Source: Aliiglaciecola sp. LCG003 (GTDB lineage: Bacteria > Pseudomonadota > Gammaproteobacteria > Enterobacterales > Alteromonadaceae). From it: a DNA stretch of 64,000 nt. Shown one piece after another: positions 16,977 to 27,198 of the stretch (position 1 is the stretch's first letter; every line of letters starts with the position of its first letter). The notes under the pieces are model-generated. The model had not been told where the DNA came from, searched no databases, and was given only the letters and a program-made list of their open reading frames with translations. A program made the translations under genes and the position numbers. Location of the stretch: the NCBI RefSeq assembly GCF_030316135.1, contig NZ_CP128185.1, positions 3,596,001 to 3,660,000 of the forward strand, read 5' to 3'.

Positions 16977-17876
16977 ATGTGGTTTAAAAATCTTAAATTA
17001 TTTTCCATCACTCAATCACTCGATTGGAACGAAACAGACCTAGAAAAGCAACTAGGTGCATTTGCCTTTCGTCCGTGCAGCAGCCAAGAATTATCCAGCA
17101 TGGGCTTTGCCTCACCATTGCAACAAGGTGACAGTTTAATCCATAGTGCCCAAGGCCGTATTTGGATTTGCTTAAAGAAACAAGAGCGCTTGTTACCGGC
17201 AGTGGTAGTCAACGCTGAACTGGCAGAAAAAGTGGCTCAAATAGAAGCAGAGACCGGTTCGCCAGTGGGCAAAAAGGCCCAACAAGACTTAAAGCAGGAA
17301 ATTATTCATAGACTGCTTCCTCAGGCATTTACTAAGAATAGCTTTACCCACGGATTCGTTTCTTTACAAGATAATCTTGTAGTGGTTGATGCGTCAGCAG
17401 ATGGCAAAGCTGAAGCCTTTTTGGCAATGTTACGCAAAGCGATGACCTCGTTACCTGTAGTACCTTTGGCTCGGAAAAGCATCCAAGCTGACCTGACTAG
17501 CTGGGTTAAAGATGGCTCATCCCCGGCGGCAATTCAACTATTAGAAGAAGCTGAATTTCGAGGTCAGGGTGAACAAGATAGTATCGTACGGGTCAAAAAC
17601 CAAGATCTTGGCGAAGACGAAATCATTCAACATATAGATGCTGGAAAATTTGTTCATAAGCTAGCCGTTGAGTGGGATGAAAGTCTCAGCGCAATGATTG
17701 AGGAAGACTTGTCAATTAAGCGCCTCAAGTTTACCGATGTAGTCAAAGAGCAAAACGACGATATCGCTAAGGAAGATAAGCTGGCACGTTTAGATGCAGA
17801 TTTTGCCTTGATGTCAGGTGAAATTGTGCGTTTTGCTCAGTGGTTGAAAACCACATTTGAGTTAGATCAAGACTAG
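16977..17876 (+). CDS. rdgC: Recombination-associated protein RdgC
   Basis: The 299-residue protein starts MWFKNLKLFSITQ and contains GFASPL, FSPC-like FRPCSSQE and the conserved C-terminal LKFTDVVKEQ region. This matches RdgC in sequence and length (~300). RdgC is a ring-shaped, nucleoid-associated DNA-binding protein that limits RecA-mediated recombination. The gene stands alone and ends in a strong terminator. Confidence 0.95.
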   Translation: MWFKNLKLFSITQSLDWNETDLEKQLGAFAFRPCSSQELSSMGFASPLQQGDSLIHSAQGRIWICLKKQERLLPAVVVNAELAEKVAQIEAETGSPVGKKAQQDLKQEIIHRLLPQAFTKNSFTHGFVSLQDNLVVVDASADGKAEAFLAMLRKAMTSLPVVPLARKSIQADLTSWVKDGSSPAAIQLLEEAEFRGQGEQDSIVRVKNQDLGEDEIIQHIDAGKFVHKLAVEWDESLSAMIEEDLSIKRLKFTDVVKEQNDDIAKEDKLARLDADFALMSGEIVRFAQWLKTTFELDQD

Positions 17877-17901
17877 CGCCAGTGTAGATTTGTGAGTAAC
17901 T

Positions 17902-17931
17902 AAAAAAGCCGAGTTATCACTCGGCTTTTTT
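17902..17931. terminator. Bidirectional intrinsic terminator after rdgC
   Basis: GCCGAGT (17908-17914) and ACTCGGC (17919-17925) are flanked by six A and six T. It serves rdgC (+) and the convergent HDOD gene (-). Confidence 0.9.
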
Positions 17932-17952
17932 AATCTGTTCGTGAAGGGCTAG

Positions 17953-18786
17953 TTAAGCGAAAACTGACTTAGCGCTATCGCGCATTTCCAAGAACTCTTC
18001 ACTGTCATAGACACTTAAATCCTCAATAATTTTCTTGTCTATGCAAATTTGCAAAACCTTCTCTTTTTGGCTTTCAAAAGATCCACTCAAAACGGCTCCT
18101 AAACGCACGAAGTCAATAAATGTGACACCTTCTGGCACAAAATTCATATCACGCCACTTTTCAGCCACTTCAGCAAAATCATTTTCAAACCCCCACTGAC
18201 GCATAATTTTACCGCCGATATGCCCTGACAGTTTAACAATAGCGGTATTCAAAAAGGTCGGATTCGCGAATACCTCTTCATGTCGTTCAGCCTCAGTTAA
18301 AATTGGTAGCACACCAATATTATGCACCAAAGCGGCTAATGTCATAGTGTCCAAACTCAGATGACGCTGCTTAGTTTTGGTGTATACCTGCAATGCTGCC
18401 ATCGCATATGAGACAACATCAATAGTATTGTCCCAAATTTTTATTATGTATTCTTTTACCAATTCATTCTTCGACACAAACAATTGTTCCATTGCCAATG
18501 CGGTAGAAATGTTCTTGATTTGACTCAAGCCTATTCGTGTGACGGCCTGAGAAACAGAGGTCACTTTTACTGTTCTGCCGAGATAAGCACTATTGGATAT
18601 TTTGATAATTCGCGCACTTAAGGATGGGTCCTGCGCAATAATATCGCCCATTGCATGCAAGTTTACATTTGGATCATCAGCCGCCCGTCTGACCTTCAAG
18701 GCTATGGCGGGAAGGGTGGGCAAAACAATTGTATCGTTTTTAATTTTTTCGACCAAAATGGTTAATAGTGCGTTCTCAGTGGACAT
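17953..18786 (-). CDS. HDOD-domain protein
   Basis: The 277-residue protein is an HDOD domain, the HD-related domain lacking phosphodiesterase residues. Typical segments are LPTLPAIALKVRRAADDPN, IIAQDPSLSARIIKISNSA, VTSVSQAVTRIGLSQIKN and LAALVHNIGVLPIL. Such proteins act as signalling or scaffold factors, often linked to c-di-GMP or stress responses; the specific role here is unknown. I chose the start MSTENALL (18786), preceded by TAGGTAGGA, instead of an ATG 14 codons upstream. The gene has no obvious operon partner. Confidence 0.85.
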   Translation of the reverse strand: MSTENALLTILVEKIKNDTIVLPTLPAIALKVRRAADDPNVNLHAMGDIIAQDPSLSARIIKISNSAYLGRTVKVTSVSQAVTRIGLSQIKNISTALAMEQLFVSKNELVKEYIIKIWDNTIDVVSYAMAALQVYTKTKQRHLSLDTMTLAALVHNIGVLPILTEAERHEEVFANPTFLNTAIVKLSGHIGGKIMRQWGFENDFAEVAEKWRDMNFVPEGVTFIDFVRLGAVLSGSFESQKEKVLQICIDKKIIEDLSVYDSEEFLEMRDSAKSVFA

Positions 18787-19048
18787 ATTCCTACCTATTG
18801 TTTTCGGCGATGGCTGATTCAGCGGCAATCCAATCGCTCTTTATTCAACACTTTGAGTGTTCAAAATCTTCTATTATGATGTATCTTAACGGTTACCACG
18901 TCAATCACATGGCTTTTGGCTTATTGAAGTTGCTTATAATACTTTGCAACAAACCAAAATAGAATGCGACTTTAGGCTACGTAACGCAATTTAAATTTGC
19001 AATTCAATTATTTATGCAATTAACAAAAAAAACAAATAAGGATAAAAA

Positions 19049-20734
19049 ATGTTTCGCAAAAAAACTCTTTCTGTAATTCTAGCAGCGGTGTTACTTTCTG
19101 CTTGCAGCCCCTCTGCAGAAACTGATCCGGCCCCGAAAGTAGAGCGAAAAACGTCCTCAGAATCCCAGCCTCCGACTCTGTTGAAAGACGCCGAACAACG
19201 GTTAGATATCTATTTTCCGGTCGCCCTTACCGCTGATCTTTCTGCATATTCTGCGGCTCAGAAAGAAATGCTAGGCTTGCTGATTGATGCATCAAAGATT
19301 ATGGACGACTTATTTTGGGCGCAAGCCTATGGAGAAAACAAAAACGAGTTTTTAGCCTCCATTGCTGATCCGAAAGTCAGACAGTTCAGCGCTATCAATT
19401 ATGGCCCTTGGGATAGGCTAAATGGAGACAAAGCCTTTTTAAGCGGCATTGCAGATAAGCCACTAGGCGCGCAATTTTATCCTGAGGATATGTCCAAGCA
19501 GGAATATGAAAAGAGCAAGCTCGCTAGTCATGACGGATTGTATTCAATGGTCTCTCGGGACATGGAGGGTAATCTAGTTGAGATCCCTTATTCAGAATAC
19601 TTTGCTGAAGAGCTCGATCAAGTCGCCAAATTGCTGCTAAAGGCAGCGACCTTAGCTGAAAATAAAGCGTTCTCAAATTATCTAAGCATGCGTGCTCAGG
19701 CCCTAACCTCCGATAATTATCAACCATCAGATTTTGCCTGGATGGAAATGAAAGATAACCCAATTGAGCTGGTCATCGGTCCGATTGAAACCTATGAAGA
19801 TCAGTTGTTTGGCTATCGCGCTGCTTTTGAGTCATACGTATTGTTAAAAGATCTCAGTTGGAGTGAAAAATTAGCGAAATACGCTGCCTTCTTGCCAGAG
19901 CTGCAACAAGGACTGCCAGTTCCTGCCCAGTATAAAGCTGAAATGCCCGGTAGCAATGCGGATCTCAATGCTTACGACGTGATTTATTATGCTGGACATT
20001 CAAATGCTGGCAGTAAAACCATTGCTATCAATCTCCCTAATGATGAAGAAGTTCAATTGCAAAAGGGCACTCGTAGACTACAGTTGAAAAATGCCATGCA
20101 AGCTAAGTTTGAGCATATTTTAATGCCAATTTCCGAGCTTCTTATGGTACCGGAACAGCGTAAGCACATTACCTTTAACGCATTTTTTGCTAACACGATG
20201 TTCCATGAAGTTGCCCATGGCTTAGGGATCAAGAACACCTTGGAAGGTTCAAGTACAGTGCGCGGGGCACTGAAGGAACATGCTTCGGCTTTAGAAGAAG
20301 GTAAAGCCGATATTTTAGGCCTCTATATGGTTGAACAGTTGCTGAGTAAAGGCGCCATTAGCGAGGGACAACTGGAAGATTATTATGTTACCTTTATGGC
20401 AGGGATATTTCGCTCAGTTAGATTTGGTGCCTCTAGTGCTCACGGTAAAGCGAACATGATAAGGTTTAACTTCTTCAAGCAAAATGGCGCTTTTAGTCGA
20501 AACGAAAGCGGCCTCTACAGTGTAAACATGGATAAAATGAGTGATGCTATAGCCGCACTTTCTCAGTTGATATTAACCTTGCAAGGCGACGGTGATTATG
20601 ACGGCGTAGCCCAATTGGTCAAGCAACAAGGAGTAATTAGTACAACTTTAGCTGATGATTTACAACGTTTAGCCGATGCTAGCATCCCTGTAGACATTAC
20701 CTTTGAACAAGGTAAAGAAGTACTGGGCTTATAA
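19049..20734 (+). CDS. Lipoprotein zinc peptidase of the dipeptidyl-peptidase III (M49) type
   Basis: The 561-residue product has a lipoprotein signal (LLSACSPS). The zinc site is H386-E387-V-A-H390, followed 26 residues later by E416-E417-G-K-A-D421. This pair of motifs and the spacing fit family M49, whose second motif is EExxAD. Most M49 enzymes have the hexapeptide HExxGH; here the first motif is a five-residue HExxH, so this is a divergent subtype. Expected action is release of dipeptides or short peptides from N-termini at the cell envelope. The start is supported by AAGGA. A hairpin at 20743-20776 follows the gene. Confidence 0.8.
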   Translation: MFRKKTLSVILAAVLLSACSPSAETDPAPKVERKTSSESQPPTLLKDAEQRLDIYFPVALTADLSAYSAAQKEMLGLLIDASKIMDDLFWAQAYGENKNEFLASIADPKVRQFSAINYGPWDRLNGDKAFLSGIADKPLGAQFYPEDMSKQEYEKSKLASHDGLYSMVSRDMEGNLVEIPYSEYFAEELDQVAKLLLKAATLAENKAFSNYLSMRAQALTSDNYQPSDFAWMEMKDNPIELVIGPIETYEDQLFGYRAAFESYVLLKDLSWSEKLAKYAAFLPELQQGLPVPAQYKAEMPGSNADLNAYDVIYYAGHSNAGSKTIAINLPNDEEVQLQKGTRRLQLKNAMQAKFEHILMPISELLMVPEQRKHITFNAFFANTMFHEVAHGLGIKNTLEGSSTVRGALKEHASALEEGKADILGLYMVEQLLSKGAISEGQLEDYYVTFMAGIFRSVRFGASSAHGKANMIRFNFFKQNGAFSRNESGLYSVNMDKMSDAIAALSQLILTLQGDGDYDGVAQLVKQQGVISTTLADDLQRLADASIPVDITFEQGKEVLGL

Positions 20735-20742
20735 GGCGGTAC

Positions 20743-20776
20743 GGCCTTGTATGCTTAGCATCAATCATACAAGGCC
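20743..20776 (+). terminator. Hairpin after the M49-like peptidase gene
   Basis: GGCCTTGTATG and its perfect complement CATACAAGGCC enclose a 12-base loop. There is no clear T-run, so it may be a weak terminator or an mRNA-stabilising hairpin. Confidence 0.5.
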
Positions 20777-20841
20777 TGCTTATTACCACTTAATCATAAC
20801 GCATACACCGACGAGAATGTAACATTAATACATCACTAGAA

Positions 20842-22782
20842 TTGCAAAAAAAAGGTGAACGCGACGCCGCAGAACTACTCTACACCAATTGTTATTCTGG
20901 CTTGGTTATAAGCCTGCTTTCATCTTGTTTAATGGTCTTTGGTTTCAAAGACGCAAACATTTTTGAAATGAAGTTGTATTGGTGGATCGGGATGGCAGCT
21001 CTGCTTGTATTACGCTTTGCCGATGCGCTAGTGTGGCAGAAGACTAAACGTGGCACTATTTATGATGGGCAAAAGTATGTGCTTCGCTTTGCCTCGGGAA
21101 CCATCTTAACCGCGTTGATGTGGTGCTTCTATTGTTTAATGGTGTTTCCGCATATTGAAACCATTGAACTGGCATTTAATATCATAATAGTAGCGGCTAT
21201 GGCTGGCGGTGCGGCCACCATACTAGGTGCACACAAACCTACTGCGATTTTATATTCAGCAATTTTATTGGTCCCATTTTCACTAGCCCTATTAACGTCT
21301 GACGTACATCATCAGTATATTTTGGGACTGCTTGGTCTTGCCTTTTCAGCTGTGATGGTTATTACCGCCAAAAAGTCCGGCGAGTTTAATCAAGTGGCCA
21401 TTCGGCTTAAAAATGAAAATGCGATTTTGGTTGAGCATATGGAAGAAGAGGTTGAGGAGCGGACCAATCAAATTTATCAACTTTCCAATATTGATCCGCT
21501 CACTGGCCTTTTCAACCGCACAGCTTTTCTATCTCAACTTGATAAGCACATAGAATATGACAAGAAAAGTGGCGGGACCTTTGCGTTATTATTTATCGAT
21601 TTAGATGGCTTTAAAAAGATCAATGACAGCATTGGCCATGAAGCCGGCGACAGAGTGCTACAACAGACGGCTCAGCGCCTAAAGAATAGTTGTCCAGACG
21701 AGCAATTGCTATGTCGCTGGGGGGGAGACGAATTTCTAGTCGGACTAGATCAAGCAGATGCTAACAGCGCGTTGGAATTAGCTCAACAACTAATTGCTAA
21801 AATATCCAATCCCTATGTGTTTGAAAGCAATCGTTTAAACCTAGGCGCGACAGTCGGCATCGCAATGTATCCAGAGCACACTGTCAGTGGCATAAAACTC
21901 ATACAGTTAGCTGACACTGCCATGTATTTCCAGAAAAAGAATTCTCCTTGTACTGCAGGCTTATTTTCAGAGCGGCTAGGAAAGCAATTAGCCAGAGAAC
22001 AACGTCTCAAAGATGCCCTTAGTGAAGCCATTGAAGAAGATCAGTTGAGAATAGTCTATCAACCTATAATTGACGCCAAAACCCATACTACAGTCGCATT
22101 TGAAGCGCTGTTGAGATGGAACCTAAATAATGAGAATATCCCGCCTGACGAGTTCATCACTATAGCAGAGCAATACGGTTTAATTCGTAAAATAGGAAAT
22201 TGGGTGTTACAACAGGCCTGTAGTACAGCGGTATCTTGGCAACAGCATGCAACTATTGCGGTAAGCGTTAATGTCAGTGTGATTCAATTGCAGGACAATG
22301 AATTCATCGATTTCGTAGATTCGGTATTAGCTCAAACTGAGCTGGCTCCAGAGTGCCTGCACATAGAAATCACAGAATCGGTTTTCGCCGCTGACAAGGA
22401 AGCCTTGTTGGAGAAAATCACCGCTTTGAAACAGCGAAATATTCATATATCCATTGATGATTTTGGTACCGAATATTCTTCGTTATCGGTTATCCAAGAA
22501 TTATCAGCCGATATCGTCAAAATTGATCGGGCCTTTGTTCACAGCCTCGATACCAATGGCTTACCCATTGTGAAAGCCGTGCTCAACATAGCCGAAGCTT
22601 TTGGTTATGAAGTGATAGCCGAGGGAGTGGAGACCGTTCAACAAGCGAACATTTTACGCGATTTAGGGGTTGATTATTTACAGGGGTTTTATTTTTGCAA
22701 ACCATTAGAATTACGCGCATTAAGCAATTTCGTCAAATCTAAGCCCCTGCCATTCACCAAGCCCCAAAAATCAGCATCCTAA
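20842..22782 (+). CDS. Membrane GGDEF-EAL c-di-GMP protein
   Basis: The 646-residue product has an N-terminal membrane region of about six segments (roughly residues 12-175), a short coiled coil, a GGDEF domain with intact WGGDEF and an EAL domain with EALLRW, NVS, IEITES, DDFGTEYSS, KIDRAFV and AEGVET. Both catalytic motifs are intact, so it could make and degrade c-di-GMP. The RxxD inhibitory site that normally precedes GGDEF by five residues is absent. The start is the TTG at 20842; no in-frame ATG precedes it and the ribosome-binding site is poor, so this end is uncertain. It converges on hinT with 7 bases between the stops. Confidence 0.9.
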   Translation: MQKKGERDAAELLYTNCYSGLVISLLSSCLMVFGFKDANIFEMKLYWWIGMAALLVLRFADALVWQKTKRGTIYDGQKYVLRFASGTILTALMWCFYCLMVFPHIETIELAFNIIIVAAMAGGAATILGAHKPTAILYSAILLVPFSLALLTSDVHHQYILGLLGLAFSAVMVITAKKSGEFNQVAIRLKNENAILVEHMEEEVEERTNQIYQLSNIDPLTGLFNRTAFLSQLDKHIEYDKKSGGTFALLFIDLDGFKKINDSIGHEAGDRVLQQTAQRLKNSCPDEQLLCRWGGDEFLVGLDQADANSALELAQQLIAKISNPYVFESNRLNLGATVGIAMYPEHTVSGIKLIQLADTAMYFQKKNSPCTAGLFSERLGKQLAREQRLKDALSEAIEEDQLRIVYQPIIDAKTHTTVAFEALLRWNLNNENIPPDEFITIAEQYGLIRKIGNWVLQQACSTAVSWQQHATIAVSVNVSVIQLQDNEFIDFVDSVLAQTELAPECLHIEITESVFAADKEALLEKITALKQRNIHISIDDFGTEYSSLSVIQELSADIVKIDRAFVHSLDTNGLPIVKAVLNIAEAFGYEVIAEGVETVQQANILRDLGVDYLQGFYFCKPLELRALSNFVKSKPLPFTKPQKSAS

Positions 22783-22789
22783 TCTAATA

Positions 22790-23161
22790 TTACGGGAGCT
22801 GCTGCTTCATGGTATTTTGATATGGCGGCCACCCCATAGGTTTACCGGCCAAAACGTGCAAATGAATATGATAAACGGTCTGGCCGCCATCTGGATTACA
22901 ATTCATCACAGTCCGATAACCGCTTTCAGCTACACCCAATTGCTTTGCGATACTCGCAGCCGCTAAATAAAGCTGTCCTATCAAGGCCGCATCTTCGGGT
23001 TCAATATCGTTAATTGTGGCGATTTGTTTTTTGGGAATAACTAGAAAATGAGTGGGTGCCTGAGGATTGATATCCTTAAACGCCAGCACTTGATCATCTT
23101 CAAATATAATCTCCGCAGGGATTTCGCGATTAATAATTTTGTCGAATATTGTCTCAGCCAT
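22790..23161 (-). CDS. hinT: HIT-family purine nucleoside phosphoramidase HinT
   Basis: The 123-residue protein has the histidine triad HIHLHVLAG near the C-terminus and the N-terminal [19 protein letters not shown] of the HinT/Hint1 branch. It hydrolyses adenosine phosphoramidates and acyl- or aminoacyl-adenylates in the cytoplasm. The length is normal. Confidence 0.93.
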   Translation of the reverse strand: MAETIFDKIINREIPAEIIFEDDQVLAFKDINPQAPTHFLVIPKKQIATINDIEPEDAALIGQLYLAAASIAKQLGVAESGYRTVMNCNPDGGQTVYHIHLHVLAGKPMGWPPYQNTMKQQLP

Positions 23162-23223
23162 GTTATTGCTTCCTACTCTACATTTTTCGGTTGAACACTA
23201 AGTTTCTCAATTTGCTTAGCGGA

Positions 23224-24024
23224 TCAGATAAACACAAATCCGAGTAACACTGCACCTAAAATTAGACGATAAATTACAAAAGGTAACATGCCTATTTTGG
23301 AGATCCAGGACAAGAATAAATAAATACAAGCATAGGCACTAACAAAGGATAATACCGTCCCGTAAAACAACGCTTGCCAATCCACCGCTGCGTCTTGCTT
23401 AACCAAATCAAGTGTAGCAAGCAAACCTGCCCCAAGGATCACAGGAATCGATAGCAGAAACGAAAATCTTGCACTGCTCTGACGGTCCAAGCCTAGCATT
23501 AGCGCCGCCGTCATAGTAATACCAGAGCGTGAGGTACCAGGAATCAACGCCAAAGCCTGGGCAAGCCCTATTATTAACGCGCTTTTCCAATTTAACTGAT
23601 AGATGTTTTTATGTAATTTTCCTGTCACGTCCGCATACCACAATACAAGACCAAAAATGATAGTGGTAATAGCTATAACCAGTGCTTCACGGGCATAATG
23701 TTCGATGAAGTCCTTGGCCAAGAAACCGACCACCACGGCTGGGATAGTGGCTAGGATCACCCACCAAGCTAATTTACTATCGTCACTTTGCTTACGGCTA
23801 AAGCCGGTTTGTAGCCACGCTAATAACATCCGTGATATATCTTCTCGAAAGTAAATCATCACCGCTAACAAGCTCCCAACGTGAACAGCCACATCGAAGG
23901 CTAAACCTTGCTCCGTCCAACCGAGCAACTCCGATGGCAAAATTAAGTGCGCAGAACTTGAAATCGGTAGAAATTCAGTAATGCCTTGGATAATTGCTAA
24001 AACAATAATTTCAAACAGTGTCAT
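23224..24024 (-). CDS. uppP: Undecaprenyl-diphosphatase UppP (BacA)
   Basis: The 266-residue integral membrane protein recycles undecaprenyl pyrophosphate for peptidoglycan and other envelope polymers. The BacA signatures are present: [15 protein letters not shown] near the N-terminus and [17 protein letters not shown] in the middle, with about eight hydrophobic segments. I placed the start at MTLFEIIV (24024), whose ATG overlaps the folK stop as ATGA, rather than the ATG six codons upstream inside folK. Translational coupling with folK is likely. Confidence 0.95.
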   Translation of the reverse strand: MTLFEIIVLAIIQGITEFLPISSSAHLILPSELLGWTEQGLAFDVAVHVGSLLAVMIYFREDISRMLLAWLQTGFSRKQSDDSKLAWWVILATIPAVVVGFLAKDFIEHYAREALVIAITTIIFGLVLWYADVTGKLHKNIYQLNWKSALIIGLAQALALIPGTSRSGITMTAALMLGLDRQSSARFSFLLSIPVILGAGLLATLDLVKQDAAVDWQALFYGTVLSFVSAYACIYLFLSWISKIGMLPFVIYRLILGAVLLGFVFI

Positions 24025-24524
24025 GACTCTGTGGGGCTCCAATTAAAATCGATCTTCCATAGTTTTTGTTGGGATTGGTCGTAGGCTTGCCACAATGAAC
24101 CAATTGTTTTCCCGGCAGTGGGATGGGTAAAATCGGCAGCAATCTCGCTTAAGGGTAGTAACACAAATGCATTATATTCAATCTCGCCTCTTGGCACTAT
24201 AACCTGATCATTAGTCACTAGGTCATCATACAAGAGCAAGTCTAAATCTAAGGTTCGAGGAGCAAACTTTTTCTCGCCCCGTAGCCGACCATTGCGATCT
24301 TCGATTTTTTTTAACTGCTGGCATACTTGCGAAATAGACATTTCTGTTTGCGCACCCACTACAAGATTATAAAAGTGACTACCACTAAAGCCTACCGCCT
24401 CACTTTCGTAAACACTGGATAATGAAAGTGCGCCAAATGCCTGATATAAACCTTGCAAGCCAGCCCGAGTATATTTATCACGTTCGACGTTACTACCAAC
24501 GCTAATATAGATTTGATGTCGCAT
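24021..24524 (-). CDS. folK: HPPK, folate pyrophosphokinase FolK
   Basis: This 167-residue 2-amino-4-hydroxy-6-hydroxymethyldihydropteridine pyrophosphokinase shows YISVGSN near the start, [10 protein letters not shown], the ATP/metal motif [15 protein letters not shown] and PHPR-like [16 protein letters not shown]. It transfers pyrophosphate from ATP to the pterin in folate synthesis. It follows folB by 4 bases and overlaps uppP, so the three are one operon. Confidence 0.95.
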   Translation of the reverse strand: MRHQIYISVGSNVERDKYTRAGLQGLYQAFGALSLSSVYESEAVGFSGSHFYNLVVGAQTEMSISQVCQQLKKIEDRNGRLRGEKKFAPRTLDLDLLLYDDLVTNDQVIVPRGEIEYNAFVLLPLSEIAADFTHPTAGKTIGSLWQAYDQSQQKLWKIDFNWSPTES

Positions 24525-24528
24525 CTAA

Positions 24529-24882
24529 CTAGTGCGCAGTTCGATTAAGTTCAACGGTTACCGCAGTTGCGTTAGCCAATATTTTGGGTTTAGTGACTGA
24601 CAATCGAATTTTGTAAACGCCGTTATAAGTAAATAAGTGGTTAATAATATGACCTGCTAGTGATTCTAACAATTCAAAACTGCTGTTGTTTGCAAGCTCT
24701 TCAATCGCCAGTGCTAATGCAGCATAGTCTAGAGTATCCGCCACTTTGTCACTCAGTGCGGCTTTAGACAGATCCATGCCTATTTCCACATCAATCAACA
24801 AAGATTGTTTAGTTTTGCGTTCCCATTCGTAAACGCCAATAAGTGACTTGACCTGCAAGCCTTGTATGATAATTTTGTCCAT
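24529..24882 (-). CDS. folB: Dihydroneopterin aldolase FolB
   Basis: The 117-residue protein starts MDKIIIQGLQVKSLIGVYEWERKTKQ, typical of FolB, with the conserved E in IGVYEWER and the later DTLDYAALALAIEE and FELLESLA segments. It makes 6-hydroxymethyldihydropterin, the substrate of FolK encoded next. It is the first gene of folB-folK-uppP and is divergent from plsY. Confidence 0.95.
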   Translation of the reverse strand: MDKIIIQGLQVKSLIGVYEWERKTKQSLLIDVEIGMDLSKAALSDKVADTLDYAALALAIEELANNSSFELLESLAGHIINHLFTYNGVYKIRLSVTKPKILANATAVTVELNRTAH

Positions 24883-25003
24883 GACAGATCCGCGCAGTTA
24901 TTTAAGTAAAAGACTATTAAGTGACAGCACATCTAACTACAATGCCCCTCACCCCACAAGATTCGATTGGGTGGCAGTTTAACTGTTTAAGAAGGCCAAG
25001 TAC

Positions 25004-25618
25004 ATGACAGCACTGACAATATTGATGCTTGCATCAGCTTACCTGGCAGGCTCAGTCTCAAGCGCTATAGTAGTCAGTAAAATTTTTTATTTACCTAATC
25101 CCAGAACACATGGTTCAGGTAACCCCGGTACTACTAATGTTTTACGATTAGGGGGAAGGCTGCCTGCAGTATTAGTGTTACTTTTTGATGTACTCAAGGG
25201 AACTGTGCCAGTTTGGCTGAGTTACTATTTGGGATTCACACCAATCATGTTGGGCTGTGTAGCTATCATGGCGTGTTTGGGTCACATCTTCCCACTTTTT
25301 TTTAGTTTTAAAGGTGGCAAAGCGGTGGCTACCGCTTTTGGCGCCATGTTGCCGATTGGAGTGGAGTTGGCTGGTGCGTTGATAGCCTGTTGGGCATTGA
25401 TTGTCTTCGCTACAGGATATTCATCATTAGCCGCCATAGTCGCGGTCGCGCTATCACCGCTTCTGACCTACTTTATTAAACCCGAATACACAGTGCCGGT
25501 GTCCATGCTTGCCTTGTTGATAGTAGCACGACACAAAGACAATATAGTCCGCCTTTTTCAGGGGCTTGAAAGTAAAATATGGGAAAAAGGCCGGGCAACG
25601 GGACTGCATAAAAAATGA
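25004..25618 (+). CDS. plsY: Glycerol-3-phosphate acyltransferase PlsY
   Basis: The 204-residue inner-membrane protein carries the three PlsY motifs: GSVSSA near residue 17, [12 protein letters not shown] near 38 and [18 protein letters not shown] near 97. It acylates glycerol-3-phosphate from acyl-phosphate, the first step of phospholipid synthesis. It is divergent from folB and convergent with tsaD, with 22 bases between the stops. Confidence 0.95.
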   Translation: MTALTILMLASAYLAGSVSSAIVVSKIFYLPNPRTHGSGNPGTTNVLRLGGRLPAVLVLLFDVLKGTVPVWLSYYLGFTPIMLGCVAIMACLGHIFPLFFSFKGGKAVATAFGAMLPIGVELAGALIACWALIVFATGYSSLAAIVAVALSPLLTYFIKPEYTVPVSMLALLIVARHKDNIVRLFQGLESKIWEKGRATGLHKK

Positions 25619-25640
25619 GCAGCCAGTCAACTATTATAAT

Positions 25641-26654
25641 TTAAATAGCCGGCAAACTATCTAGTGGCCAGCGGGGCTTAGCTTTACTCTCTAAAGGTTC
25701 AGTCTGTCCTGCTTTTAGTCGTTGCAAGCCGGCATAGGCAATCATAGCGCCATTGTCAGTACAAAACTCTAAGCGGGGATAGTAGACTTTCCCATTGATT
25801 TTACTCATCATGTCTTCTAGTTGACTACGTAGCTGTGTGTTAGCACTCACTCCACCTGCAACTACTAATCTTTTTAAGCCTGTATATTTTAAAGCCCGAC
25901 GACATTTAATCGCTAAAGTATCTACAACGGCCTCTTGAAACGCACAGGCAATATTCGCTCGAGTTTGCTCATCCTCTGGTTCTTTACGTATGGTATTGGA
26001 TGCTGCAGTTTTAAGACCACTAAAACTAAAATTTAAACCAGGCTTGTCTGTCATTGGACGAGGGAAAGTATAGGTTCCGGATATACCTTTTTCAGCTAAT
26101 TTGGCCAGTAAGGGACCACCAGGATATTCTAGGCCCATCATTTTAGCTGTTTTATCGAATGCTTCACCAGCAGCGTCATCCACTGACTCACCCAACACTT
26201 CATATTGGCCTATACCGGATACTTTCACCATCATGGTATGTCCGCCTGAAACTAATAAGGCGATAAACGGAAATTCAGGTTTTGGATCATCTAACATCGG
26301 CGCGAGCAGATGACCTTCCATATGATGCACACCTATCGCAGGGACGTTCCAAGCAAAGGCTAAGCTGCGTCCCACAGATGCACCTACTAAGAGCGCGCCA
26401 ACTAAACCTGGGCCCTTTGTATAGGCAATGCCATCAATATCCTCGGCTTTACAATTCGCTTCAACCAGCGCGGCTTTAATTAATGGGACTATTTTACGAA
26501 CATGATCTCGAGAGGCCAATTCGGGTACCACACCTCCGTAGTCGGCGTGCAATTTTACTTGGCTGTATAGTTGGTGTGATAACAAGCCCAAATCGTCATC
26601 AATGATGGCGATGCCAGTTTCATCACAAGAGGTTTCAATTCCTAGAATTCGCAT
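25641..26654 (-). CDS. tsaD: tRNA t6A threonylcarbamoyltransferase TsaD
   Basis: The 337-residue protein has the metal-binding HHMEGH motif and the ASKHA ATPase segments [18 protein letters not shown] and [13 protein letters not shown]. With TsaB, TsaC and TsaE it forms N6-threonylcarbamoyladenosine at tRNA position 37. It is divergent from rpsU, the usual gammaproteobacterial arrangement next to the macromolecular-synthesis operon. Confidence 0.96.
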   Translation of the reverse strand: MRILGIETSCDETGIAIIDDDLGLLSHQLYSQVKLHADYGGVVPELASRDHVRKIVPLIKAALVEANCKAEDIDGIAYTKGPGLVGALLVGASVGRSLAFAWNVPAIGVHHMEGHLLAPMLDDPKPEFPFIALLVSGGHTMMVKVSGIGQYEVLGESVDDAAGEAFDKTAKMMGLEYPGGPLLAKLAEKGISGTYTFPRPMTDKPGLNFSFSGLKTAASNTIRKEPEDEQTRANIACAFQEAVVDTLAIKCRRALKYTGLKRLVVAGGVSANTQLRSQLEDMMSKINGKVYYPRLEFCTDNGAMIAYAGLQRLKAGQTEPLESKAKPRWPLDSLPAI

Positions 26655-26753
26655 AGTACCAATTAAAAAAGTCTTAAATTAGACCGGAAGTTTACCTATC
26701 TCATCGCAAGTATGCTACTTTTGTCGCTTCTGAAGCGCCCGAATCAACGGTTA

Positions 26754-26834
26754 TTGACCACTGAATCGGTCTTTTTATTAAATAATCCTGAATCTTCACT
26801 TTACATTGTTTGCGGAAATGATTAAAATTCCGCA
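26754..26834 (+). promoter_or_regulatory. Candidate rpsU promoter and leader hairpin
   Basis: TTGACC (26754-26759) and TATTAA (26776-26781) with a 16-base spacer form a plausible sigma-70 promoter. A leader hairpin follows (TGCGGAA at 26811-26817, TTCCGCA at 26828-26834) and is trailed by CCATTTTT, so it could act as an attenuator. The start site is not known. Confidence 0.4.
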
Positions 26835-26902
26835 CCATTTTTGACCGCACTGGCTAATTTAAGAGCTGGTAAACAAGATTAAATATTTGAGGTGAGAGTT
26901 TA

Positions 26903-27118
26903 ATGCCAATCGTTAAAGTAAGAGAGAACGAACCATTTGACGTAGCGCTGCGTCGTTTTAAGCGTTCATGTGAAAAAGCAGGTGTTCTTTCAGAAGTTCG
27001 TCGTCGCGAATTTTTTGAAAAGCCAACTTGGGAACGTAAACGTAAGAAAGCAGCTGCTAAAAAGCGTCATTTGAAAAAGTTAGCTCGCGAAAACGCACGT
27101 CGTATCAAGTTATACTAA
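26903..27118 (+). CDS. rpsU: 30S ribosomal protein S21
   Basis: The 71-residue basic protein ([21 protein letters not shown] start, Lys/Arg-rich C-terminus) is S21 in sequence and length. It opens the rpsU-yqeY-dnaG-rpoD macromolecular-synthesis operon, with a strong GGTGAG ribosome-binding site. A hairpin of GCTTGATA and TATCAAGC lies just downstream at about 27132-27156 and may be a processing or attenuation site. Confidence 0.98.
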   Translation: MPIVKVRENEPFDVALRRFKRSCEKAGVLSEVRRREFFEKPTWERKRKKAAAKKRHLKKLARENARRIKLY

Positions 27119-27198
27119 TTCTCGCTTGATTTGCTTGATAGCCTTAGGTTATCAAGCAATGGCCCGTCTAAGTTTGCATATATATTTCTGAGTTTCTG

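Noticed and set aside
20817-20819. ATG upstream of the GGDEF-EAL gene as its start
   Set aside because: It is out of frame with the coding sequence.
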